From positions 1 through 7,620 of the forward strand of contig JAJYKO010000236.1 of NCBI GenBank assembly GCA_021788565.1: 7,620 nucleotides of DNA, read 5' to 3'. Source of the stretch: Chloroflexota bacterium. GTDB taxonomy: Bacteria; Chloroflexota; UBA6077. Below are positions 1 to 4,747 of this stretch, in pieces (the first letter of the stretch is position 1; each line of letters starts with the position of its first letter). The position numbers and the translations under genes are program-made. The notes below the pieces were generated by a model that was not told where the DNA came from, did no database searches, and saw only the letters and a list, made by a program, of their open reading frames with translations.

Positions 1-1
1 C

Positions 2-346
2 GCGGCCTGGATGAAGAAAGAGTTTGGGATCGGGGTCGTGGCCGTGACGATCAGGGAGGCTCCGACGGTGCTGCGCGGCACTTGGCGAAGTATCGCTTTG
101 GCAGACCGGCTGTACGAGGGACGGGTGACTGAGTTGGAGTTGATCGACCGGGTGGGCTCGGGGGATGCCCATGCGGCCGGCTTCCTGTACGGCTATCTCG
201 TGGAGAACGATCTCCAGCGAGCCGTCGATATAGGAGATGCCATGAGCGTCCTGAAGCACTCCATCCCCAAGGACTTCGCCTACTTCACCAAGGAGGAGGT
301 GCTTCGCTTCGCCTCTTCCACTGGTGGGACCAAGATACTGAGGTAA
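2..346 (+). CDS. kdgK: 2-keto-3-deoxygluconate kinase, PfkB family (C-terminal part, 5' end outside window)
   Basis: PfkB/ribokinase-family sugar kinases of this type phosphorylate 2-keto-3-deoxygluconate to KDPG with ATP in the cytoplasm, the step before KDPG aldolase. The frame is open to the left edge (codons GCG GCC TGG precede the first ATG at 11), so this is the last ~114 residues of a protein that is normally about 300-340 residues long. The PfkB C-terminal signature is plain: DRVGSGDAHAAGF, residues 46-58 counted from the ATG at 11. It contains the anion-hole GSG and the catalytic-base Asp (D52). The downstream stretch LKHSIPKDFAYFTKEEV closely follows the KHTIPGDFN...EV tail of KDG kinases, with Lys replacing the usual Gly. 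The TAA stop (344-346) shares its last base with an ATG, so the gene is probably co-transcribed and coupled with the lactonase-like gene. Family is certain; KDG specificity is likely but rests on the tail motif. Confidence 0.85.
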   Translation, partial: AAWMKKEFGIGVVAVTIREAPTVLRGTWRSIALADRLYEGRVTELELIDRVGSGDAHAAGFLYGYLVENDLQRAVDIGDAMSVLKHSIPKDFAYFTKEEVLRFASSTGGTKILR

Positions 347-351
347 TGACG

Positions 352-1113
352 ATGGCCGAGAGCATCTATCGCATCAGGCCGATACTCACGGGAACAATGA
401 AGGTTGACCAGGGCGCCTATCTCACCTGGGGGCGGGGTGTGGGCAAGGAGGTGGTGATCCCGGCAACCGCATGGGTGATCGAGGGAGGTCCTTACCCAAT
501 TCTGGTCGATACGGGGATGGCCGACAGCGAGCGGGCCACCAGGTGGCACCACGACGGCATCCAGGAACCCGGCCAGGACATGCCCAGCCAGGTGCGGAAG
601 TTGGGCATCGATCCAGAAGAAGTGGGGCTGTTGATCATGACCCATCTACACTGGGATCATACCTTCAAGATGAATGCGTTCAAGAACGCGAGGCGGATCG
701 TGCACCGACGCGAGCTGGCCTTTGCTCTGGACCCTATCCCGCAGTACTACCGGTCCTACGAGGCTTATCAGCTGGGACTCGAAGCCGCCTTTAAGGGGCT
801 GGAGTTCGAGCTTGTGGACGGCGAGAGGGAGATACTCTCCGGGATAACCGTGTTCCCGACTTTCGGGCACTGTCCAGGGCACCAGGCGGTGGAGGTTCGG
901 ACCGAGAGGGGGCCGTACGTGATTGCCGGCGACGCCGTGATGGTGTATGACAACCTACGTGGCGACCCGGAGACCCGAATGCCGCTTATCCCGCCCGGCC
1001 GCTTCACGGACGCCGTCGCGTCCTGGGAAAGCCTGAAGGCGATAGCTGGACGCGCAACCCATGCCCTGCCGGGCCACGACATGCGGGTCTTCGACAAAGA
1101 GGTATACCCTTAA
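352..1113 (+). CDS. MBL-fold metallo-hydrolase, N-acyl-homoserine-lactonase-like
   Basis: This is a 253-residue metallo-beta-lactamase-fold hydrolase of the lactonase-like branch, without a signal peptide, so cytoplasmic. Numbering from the ATG at 352, the metal-binding motif HLHWDH covers residues 98-103 (H98, H100, D102, H103). GHCPGHQ at 172-178 supplies the next His, AGDAVM at 192-197 the bridging Asp (D194), and LPGHD at 239-243 the last His. An upstream VDTGM at 53-57 is the usual first fold signature. Length matches AHL lactonases (~250). A GAGG at 340-343 sits 8 nt from the ATG at 352 but only 2 nt from the alternative ATG at 346, so I prefer 352. The family hydrolyses lactones and other esters. 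Next to a KDG kinase, a sugar-acid lactone is as plausible a substrate as an acyl-homoserine lactone. The TAA stop runs straight into a G-run repeat. Fold is certain, substrate unknown. Confidence 0.88.
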   Translation: MAESIYRIRPILTGTMKVDQGAYLTWGRGVGKEVVIPATAWVIEGGPYPILVDTGMADSERATRWHHDGIQEPGQDMPSQVRKLGIDPEEVGLLIMTHLHWDHTFKMNAFKNARRIVHRRELAFALDPIPQYYRSYEAYQLGLEAAFKGLEFELVDGEREILSGITVFPTFGHCPGHQAVEVRTERGPYVIAGDAVMVYDNLRGDPETRMPLIPPGRFTDAVASWESLKAIAGRATHALPGHDMRVFDKEVYP

Positions 1114-1139
1114 GGGGTTCTGGGTTCTGGGTTCTGGGG
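1114..1139 (+). repeat. GGTTCTG tandem repeat with G-quadruplex pattern, directly after the lactonase stop
   Basis: Three exact tandem copies of the heptamer GGTTCTG occupy 1116-1136. Read as G-runs, there are four (lengths 4, 3, 3, 4), each separated by the same TTCT loop. That meets the standard G-quadruplex pattern of four runs of three or more G with loops of 1-7. The first G follows the TAA stop with no gap, and the G-rich strand is the coding strand. The repeat and pattern are seen directly; folding or any role in transcript 3' ends is inference. Confidence 0.8.
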
Positions 1140-1161
1140 TCGGAGGAGGATCGATCGAATT

Positions 1162-1195
1162 CTCCCTCTCCTGCTGGGAGAGGGTTGTGGTGAGG
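1162..1195 (+). repeat. REP-like hairpin repeat, copy 1 (CCCTCTCC/GGAGAGGG)
   Basis: An 8-bp perfect stem, CCCTCTCC (1164-1171) with GGAGAGGG (1177-1184), closes a 5-nt loop and is followed by the tail TTGTGGTGAGG. A second copy lies inverted at 4685-4718 and matches 31 of 34 positions, with two differences in the loop region and one in the tail. This palindrome-plus-tail type is widespread as a dispersed intergenic repeat in many bacteria, from general knowledge. Its GGTGAGG tail supplies the ribosome binding site of the HAD gene starting at 1204. Confidence 0.75.
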
Positions 1196-1203
1196 ATAAT
1201 CGC

Positions 1204-1899
1204 GTGTCAGAGATTCCTGTTGACCTGGTAGTCTTCGACCTGATGGGCACTGTGGTGAAAGATTCTGGGGCTATGGAGAGTGCTCTGAAGGGCGTCCTGA
1301 CGCACTTCTCCGTTCCGTTCACGCAGCCGGACCTGGGTGCGATGCGGGGAGCCGGCAAGGTCGCCGCCTTCCGGGGGCTCATCGAGCGGACCATCGGCGC
1401 TGGCAAGGGTCCCGAGTGGAGCGTGGATCGCGCGAGGGAGATGTACACCACCTTCAAGCAGATGCTTCGAGAGGAGTACGCGAAGAACCCAACCCAGGAG
1501 ATCACCGGCGCCGAGGCCACCATGCGGTGGTTGCGGGATCGGGGTGTCAAGGTGGCCGCGACCAGTGCCCTCGACATCGATCTCACCGATCCCATGCTGG
1601 AGCAGTTGGGCTGGGCCGAGGGGATCTTCGACTGCAGGGTGTCCACCGAGGAAGTTCCGCAGGGGCGGCCGGCGCCCTACATGATCTTCCTGGCCATGAT
1701 GAGGACGGGGACGGTGGAGGTGCTGCGGGTGGCCGCGGTTGGCGACACCCCCTTGGACCTGAAGGCGGGGAACAACGCGGGCGCAGGGTGGGTGATAGGC
1801 GTGCTGAGTGGCGCGCACCGCCTGGGGACCCTCGGTGCCACCCCCCACACCCACATCCTGAACAGCGTCGCGGATCTGCCGAGGCTTCTGGAGGGGTAG
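1204..1899 (+). CDS. Phosphonatase-like HAD-superfamily hydrolase
   Basis: This 231-residue cytoplasmic HAD hydrolase resembles the phosphonatase-like (PhnX-like) subgroup. Motif I is FDLMGT with nucleophile D12. The usual second Asp is Met14, whereas PhnX has Ala there. Motif II is AATSALD with T120, motif III is GRPAPY with R155 (Arg, as in phosphonatase, instead of the common Lys), and motif IV is GDTPLD with D181 and D185. The small helical cap between residues ~20 and ~100 carries K52 in RGAGKVAAFRGL. That is close to Lys53, which forms the Schiff base in PhnX, but equivalence is unproven. The GTG start at 1204 is chosen because MSEIPVDLVVFD places motif I at the normal distance, and GGTGA (1189-1193) lies 10 nt upstream. 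It follows the lactonase gene in the same direction after a 90-bp repeat-filled spacer, so co-transcription is likely. Phosphoglycolate-phosphatase-like activity is the alternative. Substrate unknown. Confidence 0.85.
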   Translation: MSEIPVDLVVFDLMGTVVKDSGAMESALKGVLTHFSVPFTQPDLGAMRGAGKVAAFRGLIERTIGAGKGPEWSVDRAREMYTTFKQMLREEYAKNPTQEITGAEATMRWLRDRGVKVAATSALDIDLTDPMLEQLGWAEGIFDCRVSTEEVPQGRPAPYMIFLAMMRTGTVEVLRVAAVGDTPLDLKAGNNAGAGWVIGVLSGAHRLGTLGATPHTHILNSVADLPRLLEG

Positions 1900-1939
1900 G
1901 GACAGCGACCGACGAACCCTTCGCGCCTTTCGTTGCTAC

Positions 1940-1968
1940 TTGCCTCCCTTGGTCCAGCGCGCTATGAT
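1940..1968 (+). promoter_or_regulatory. Sigma70-type promoter of the toxin-antitoxin operon
   Basis: A -35 element TTGCCT (1940-1945) and a -10 element TATGAT (1963-1968) are separated by exactly 17 bp. The -10 matches TATAAT at five of six positions and the -35 matches at four of six. Transcription would start near 1975, giving a leader of about 25 nt before the antitoxin ATG. Position just upstream of an autoregulated operon supports the call; it is untested. Confidence 0.6.
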
Positions 1969-1969
1969 A

Positions 1970-1987
1970 GTGTCACATTTGAGACAC
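1970..1987 (+). promoter_or_regulatory. Palindromic operator for Phd-type autoregulation
   Basis: GTGTCACATTTGAGACAC is an 18-bp near-palindrome with outer arms GTGTC/GACAC and an inner CA/TG match; 7 of 9 pairs are complementary. It begins just past the -10 element and covers the expected transcription start. That is where Phd/YefM antitoxins bind in known systems to repress their own operon. The palindrome is seen; the binding role is inferred from the family. Confidence 0.55.
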
Positions 1988-2000
1988 ATCTGGAGGGGCG

Positions 2001-2255
2001 ATGAGGTCCGTCGGGGTTCGAGAGCTGAAGGAGCGGACTTCCCAGATATTGAGGGACGTCGCCGAGAAGGGTGAAAGCATCCAGATCACACATCACGGCC
2101 GCGTGATGGCTCGCCTGGTACCACCGCCGAAGGTCGCCTCCCGTGAGGAGATCGAGCAATGGCGGGAGGGAGCGCGCAGGCTCACGGACGAGATCGCCAG
2201 GCACGTCACCCAGCCAGTGGACTCTTCCACGCTGATGCAGGACGAGCGTCGATGA
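2001..2255 (+). CDS. Phd/YefM-family antitoxin
   Basis: This 84-residue protein has the Phd/YefM N-terminal DNA-binding and dimerisation domain at residues 1-42. VGVRELKERTSQILRDVAEKG is followed by ITHHGRVMARLVP, the typical 'I(T) xxGxxxAxLvP' strand-turn-strand. The charged, probably flexible C-terminus (residues ~50-84) would wrap the partner toxin and neutralise it. The ATG start has a strong GGAGG at 1992-1996, 4 nt upstream, and an upstream promoter and palindrome. The TGA stop overlaps the toxin ATG as ATGA, the classic coupling of antitoxin and toxin translation. Length is normal for the family (75-95). The pair is a self-contained module sitting after the HAD gene and shows no functional tie to the metabolic genes. 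Confidence 0.88.
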   Translation: MRSVGVRELKERTSQILRDVAEKGESIQITHHGRVMARLVPPPKVASREEIEQWREGARRLTDEIARHVTQPVDSSTLMQDERR

Positions 2256-2665
2256 TCGTTGACGCCAGCGTGTGGGTGAGCTACTTCCTCGCGGAGGACG
2301 TTCGCCACATGGAGACGGTAGCCTGGTTGGACGAAATGTTGAGCTCCAGGCAATCGATAGCCGTTCCTACCCTTGTACTCCCCGAGGTTGCGGGTGCCAT
2401 CGCTCGACGGTCGAGCAGGCCTGATCTAGGCTTGAGAGCGGCCCAGCAGATCATGGAGTACCCATTTGTCGACCTGGTCTACCCTGACAGGACGATTACC
2501 CTGCTGGCTACCCGGGTCGCCGCTACCCTCCCCATGAAAGGCGCCGACGCCATCTACGTTGCCGTCGCAAAGACTCTCGAACGCCCCCTGGTGACCTGGG
2601 ATGTGGAGCAGCGGGCTCGAGGGAGCCTACTCATCTCCGCTCGGTCCCCGGTAGAGGCCGGCTGA
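2252..2665 (+). CDS. vapC: VapC-type PIN-domain ribonuclease toxin
   Basis: This is a 137-residue PIN-domain protein. VapC toxins are magnesium-dependent endoribonucleases that cut tRNA or rRNA when free of antitoxin. The four acidic positions are visible: D4 in MIVDASVWV, E45 in LVLPEVAGAIARR, D99 in KGADAIYVAVA and D117 in LVTWDVEQRARG. Length fits VapC (125-145). The frame is open 93 bases further upstream to an ATG at 2159. The start at 2252 is chosen because the PIN core begins immediately with MIVDAS, the ATGA overlap with the antitoxin stop is canonical, and AGGA (2239-2242) lies 9 nt upstream. No transmembrane segment or signal peptide. All catalytic residues are present, so the toxin appears intact. 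The cognate antitoxin is the Phd-type protein just upstream. Confidence 0.9.
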   Translation: MIVDASVWVSYFLAEDVRHMETVAWLDEMLSSRQSIAVPTLVLPEVAGAIARRSSRPDLGLRAAQQIMEYPFVDLVYPDRTITLLATRVAATLPMKGADAIYVAVAKTLERPLVTWDVEQRARGSLLISARSPVEAG

Positions 2666-2778
2666 GCCGTGCCAACCCCCGCAACCGTTCAGACTAGCCA
2701 CAAGGCGTGAGGGCGACCACGGTCATCCGCTGAAGAGACTTAACAACTTGATCGGGCTATGGGTTCGGACCCGGCCCC

Positions 2779-2853
2779 CGTAGGAGCCGGCTCCTGCCGG
2801 CGAACGTCCTCGTCGGGCACATGGACCATCGCCGCCGGGAGGCGGCTCCTACG
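2779..2853. repeat. REP-type inverted pair (REPIN-like element)
   Basis: Two 25-nt units in opposite orientation, 2779-2803 and the reverse complement of 2829-2853, match at 22 of 25 positions. Both start CGTAGGAGCC and end GCGA. Each contains its own 6-bp hairpin with a 4-nt loop: GCCGGC-TCCT-GCCGGC in the left unit and GCCGCC-TCCC-GGCGGC in the right unit, read in the same orientation. Two of the three differences are a compensating pair in the stem. The GTAGGAGC start resembles REP sequences known from Pseudomonas and relatives. Such elements are mobilised in trans by RAYT transposases; none is in the window. Confidence 0.8.
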
Positions 2854-2949
2854 CGGAGGGACCCAGCCGACTATCCAATTGAGCCGTCAAGCGCCATAAG
2901 AGTCAATTCCAGGACTGGCCGACAAATCGGGCGTCGGGCCCTCCTCTCT

Positions 2950-2985
2950 CCCCCTCTCCCCGTCCCCCACACTCCCCGTCACCCC
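2950..2985 (-). repeat. GACGGGG-family G-run repeat, copy A, 3' of the dehydratase large subunit
   Basis: On the minus strand this stretch has five G-runs of 4-5 bases separated by 2-5 nt, enough for a G-quadruplex. The core 2955-2980 starts GACGGGG and ends GACGGGGAGA, as do the copies at 4532-4558 (plus) and 4719-4744 (minus). It begins about 14 nt after the TAG stop of the large subunit gene, with the G-rich strand being the coding strand. Repeat membership is seen by eye; function unknown. Confidence 0.65.
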
Positions 2986-2998
2986 GTCCTGTCGCTGC

Positions 2999-4201
2999 CT
3001 ACGCCCACTCGCCGCAGCCGTAGGCGGCCTCGTGCTCTGCCTGGGGGCGCCACACCGACATCAGTTCGTCGTGGCCCAGCACCTCGGCTTTGGTCTGTTT
3101 GCCGTTTGCAACGGCCAGCACCTCGGAGAATATTTCCTCGCCTGCCTCCCGCAAGGTTTTGGTGCCGTCGATCACCTGGCCGGTGTTGATGTCCAGGTTG
3201 TCCAGCATCTTCTCGAAGGTCTGGGTGTTCCCGGTGAGCTTGAGCACCGGGGCGATGGGGTGCCCGGTGGGGGTGCCTCTGCCGGTGGTGAAGAGGACGA
3301 TCTGACTGCCGCCCGCCACCATCCCCGTGGTCGAGTCGGCGTCATGGCCGGGGGTATCCATCAGGTGGAGACCCCGCTTGGAGTAGGTCTCGCCGTACTT
3401 GAGCACACCTACGAAGGGCGAGGTCCCCGCCTTGCGCGCGCCACCCAGCGACTTCTCGACGATGGTGCTGACGCCGCCCTGGATATTGCCGGTCGAGATC
3501 AGCGCCCGACGTTTTCCGGAGAGGTCGTTTTCGCTCTGGCGGGTCAGCGTCGCCTCGCTGAGGCGAATCACTCTGTAGATCTGCTCCGCTACCTCGGGGC
3601 TAGCTGCCCTTGCCGCGAAGAGATCCTCCGCGCCCAGCAGTTCGGTGACCTCGGAGATCATCACCGTGCCGCCCGCCGCCACCAGCATGTCTGCCGCGAT
3701 CCCGACGGCAGGATTCGCCACGATGCCCGAGAAGGCGTCGGTCCCGCCGCACTCGGTCGCCACGGCCAGATGCTCCAGGCCGAACTGCTCCCGCCGGATA
3801 GTGGAGACCTCCTGCACCAGCTTTCTGGCCAGGGAGGCGCCCATCTCCAGCGCCCGAAGGCTTCCGCCACACTCCTGGATGACGATCTTCTCGACCGGCT
3901 TGCCGGAGGGCGCGATCCCGTCGGCGAGCTCTTCAGCCCGCAGCCGCTCGCAACCGAGGCCGACCACCAGCACCGCCGCGACGTTAGGGTGACGTCCCAG
4001 ATTCTTCAGGGTCCTGGCAGTGATCTCCATGTCGAGCCCCACCTGACTGCACCCCACGTCGTGGTGCAGCGCAACCGCGCCCTGCACCTGCTCCGCGATC
4101 CGCCTCGCCGTGCCGGTGGCGCAGTAGGTGGATGGGATTACCGCCACCAGGTTCCGCACCCCAACCCGGCCATCGGGTCGAGGGTATCCCCAGAACTTCA
4201 A
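2999..4201 (-). CDS. UxaA-family dehydratase, large (C-terminal domain) subunit
   Basis: This 400-residue protein matches the C-terminal domain of altronate/galactarate dehydratases (UxaA/GarD family), which remove water from sugar acids to give 2-keto-3-deoxy acids. Family landmarks in order are GYPRPDGRVGVRN (5-17), HHDVGC (46-51), GLGCE (81-85), ECGG (110-113), ECGGTDAFSG (150-159), MDTPGHD (281-287) and TTGRGTPTGHPIAPVLKLTGN (305-325). The conserved Cys/His residues are those expected around the iron site. The start is TTG at 4201-4199, overlapping the small-subunit TGA stop as TTGA. It is supported by GGAGG (plus positions 4209-4213) 7 nt away and by the family N-terminus. The split into two genes is common outside enterobacteria. 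SuyB, the large subunit of (2R)-sulfolactate sulfo-lyase, has the same architecture and is the main alternative. Substrate is not decidable from sequence. Confidence 0.9.
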   Translation of the reverse strand: MKFWGYPRPDGRVGVRNLVAVIPSTYCATGTARRIAEQVQGAVALHHDVGCSQVGLDMEITARTLKNLGRHPNVAAVLVVGLGCERLRAEELADGIAPSGKPVEKIVIQECGGSLRALEMGASLARKLVQEVSTIRREQFGLEHLAVATECGGTDAFSGIVANPAVGIAADMLVAAGGTVMISEVTELLGAEDLFAARAASPEVAEQIYRVIRLSEATLTRQSENDLSGKRRALISTGNIQGGVSTIVEKSLGGARKAGTSPFVGVLKYGETYSKRGLHLMDTPGHDADSTTGMVAGGSQIVLFTTGRGTPTGHPIAPVLKLTGNTQTFEKMLDNLDINTGQVIDGTKTLREAGEEIFSEVLAVANGKQTKAEVLGHDELMSVWRPQAEHEAAYGCGEWA

Positions 4202-4500
4202 CTCAGCGCCTCCAGGATCTTCTCCTTGCCCCGCTTGCTACCCAGGTTGTGCACGTGAACCCACGCGCCGGGCTCGATGTCCTCCGTCGCCTCGCCTATC
4301 ACTTCACCGTACTTCAGGACGTTTTCGCCCTTGGCGATCCCGCGGAGGGCGAACTTGTGCCCAAAAGGGATCCTTTCCCGTATCTCGATGGAACGGAGCT
4401 CGCCGTTCACCCGCACGGTGCAGCACTCACCGGGCGCCAGTTCCGCAACGGCAACCGCCACGCTGTCCTTCTGGTCTATCAATATCGCCTTTTCTGCCAT
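4198..4500 (-). CDS. UxaA-family dehydratase, small (SAF domain) subunit
   Basis: This 100-residue SAF-domain protein corresponds to the N-terminal domain of altronate dehydratase and forms a complex with the large subunit encoded directly downstream. The core RIPFGHKFALRGIAKGENV (43-61) with KYGEVIGEAT (63-72) and WVHVHNL (80-86) is the standard signature; the His residues in FGHKFA and HVHN are the conserved ones. The ATG at 4500-4498 has AGGAG (plus positions 4509-4513) 8 nt upstream. The stop TGA overlaps the next gene's TTG start by 4 bp, which favours equimolar coupled translation of the two subunits. It lies 247 bp after the larA-like gene, separated by a repeat-rich spacer holding a possible operator. 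SuyA of sulfolactate sulfo-lyase is built the same way, so the reaction could be dehydration or desulfonation. Confidence 0.9.
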   Translation of the reverse strand: MAEKAILIDQKDSVAVAVAELAPGECCTVRVNGELRSIEIRERIPFGHKFALRGIAKGENVLKYGEVIGEATEDIEPGAWVHVHNLGSKRGKEKILEALS

Positions 4501-4527
4501 TTACGTTGCTCCTGTGCCTTTGTCACT

Positions 4528-4558
4528 GGGAGACGGGGGGGAGTGGGAGACGGGGAGA
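4528..4558 (+). repeat. GACGGGG-family G-run repeat, copy B (opposite orientation)
   Basis: Four G-runs (3, 7, 3 and 4 bases) with loops of 4, 3 and 4 nt lie on the plus strand. The core 4532-4558 begins GACGGGG and ends GACGGGGAGA. It lies just upstream of the minus-strand small-subunit gene, so the mRNA here would be C-rich. It is inverted with respect to copy C at 4719-4744 in the same spacer. Confidence 0.6.
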
Positions 4559-4614
4559 CAGTTGGAGGGGGAGAAGACTCGGTTCGAGCCATACATGATG
4601 GGCAAGAGATGTTA

Positions 4615-4633
4615 AGTATGTGATACATATACT
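4615..4633. promoter_or_regulatory. Imperfect palindrome, candidate GntR-type operator upstream of the uxaA pair
   Basis: The core TATGTGATACATA (4617-4629) has perfect 5-bp arms around a 3-nt centre, and outer bases AGTAT/ATACT extend it to 19 bp. The inner GT-NNN-AC pattern matches the general operator form of FadR-subgroup GntR regulators, which often control sugar-acid genes. It sits about 115 bp upstream of the small-subunit start. No regulator gene is in the window and I could not assign a convincing -35/-10 pair next to it. Confidence 0.4.
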
Positions 4634-4684
4634 CCCGGACATCCTGCGCTATCCTACCGATCCTGTCCATTCTGTTTCGTACCC

Positions 4685-4718
4685 CCTCACCCCAACCCTC
4701 TCCCAGAGGGAGAGGGAG
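4685..4718 (-). repeat. REP-like hairpin repeat, copy 2 (CCCTCTCCC/GGGAGAGGG)
   Basis: A 9-bp perfect stem, CCCTCTCCC (4696-4704) with GGGAGAGGG (4708-4716), has a 3-nt loop. Read on the minus strand it carries the tail TTGGGGTGAGG and matches the copy at 1162-1195 at 31 of 34 positions. It lies 30-63 bp downstream of the larA-like stop codon, so in that transcript it could fold as a stable 3' hairpin. No T-run follows. Confidence 0.75.
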
Positions 4719-4744
4719 TTCTCCCCGTCCCCGACTTCCCCGTC
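4719..4744 (-). repeat. GACGGGG-family G-run repeat, copy C, 3' of the larA-like gene
   Basis: Three 4-base G-runs lie on the minus strand at 4741-4738, 4732-4729 and 4726-4723. They start 6 nt after the larA-like TAG stop and directly precede the hairpin repeat at 4685-4718. The unit begins GACGGGG and, like the copies at 2955-2980 and 4532-4558, contains GACGGGGAGA at its far end. Confidence 0.6.
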
Positions 4745-4747
4745 ATA

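Larger units (their letters stand above)
2666..2998. other. 333-bp convergent intergenic region without a gene
   Basis: The plus-strand vapC ends at 2665 and the minus-strand dehydratase ends at 2999, so this is a tail-to-tail spacer. I see no convincing coding frame. It holds the REP-type inverted pair at 2779-2853 and a C-run (minus-strand G-run) block at 2950-2985. The stretches 2666-2775 and 2856-2945 contain nothing I can name. No hairpin followed by a T-run is present, so no canonical Rho-independent terminator can be called for either operon. Confidence 0.7.

Noticed and set aside
1116..1136. The tandem GGTTCTG units as a CRISPR or VNTR array.
   Set aside because: Units are 7 bp and directly abutting with no spacers, so not CRISPR. 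Three copies are too few to call a variable repeat locus without comparison.
1110..1646. A 178-codon minus-strand frame covering the spacer and part of the HAD gene.
   Set aside because: Its C-terminal end is translated GGTTCTG repeat and the rest is antisense to a motif-complete HAD protein.
2159..2251. A 31-codon N-terminal extension of VapC starting at ATG 2159.
   Set aside because: It lies inside the antitoxin gene, has no family similarity, and the PIN core begins exactly at 2252 with an ATGA overlap and an upstream AGGA.
2761..2772. GGGTTCGGACCC looks like a tRNA T-arm, suggesting a tRNA remnant or attachment site.
   Set aside because: No anticodon arm, acceptor stem or CCA can be found around it. 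A 4-bp stem with a TCGG loop is likely by chance in GC-rich DNA.
2821..3189. A 122-codon plus-strand frame starting inside the REP-like element.
   Set aside because: It runs through the REP unit, the C-run repeat and into the antisense of the dehydratase. The product is Pro/Arg-rich low complexity with no ribosome binding site.
3032..4258. A 408-codon plus-strand open frame antisense to the dehydratase large subunit.
   Set aside because: Its translation shows no recognisable family and is rich in His, Arg and Gly as expected of an antisense shadow. The opposite strand has a clear UxaA protein with conserved motifs throughout.
4479..4670. A 63-codon minus-strand frame in the spacer upstream of the dehydratase small subunit.
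   Set aside because: It overlaps the small-subunit start and its middle is translated G-run repeat (a Pro/Ser/Thr-rich stretch). No family resemblance.
4501..4747. A -35/-10 promoter for the dehydratase pair near the 4615-4633 palindrome.
   Set aside because: Several AT-rich hexamers on the minus strand could serve as a -10, but none has an acceptable -35 at 16-18 bp, so I did not call one.
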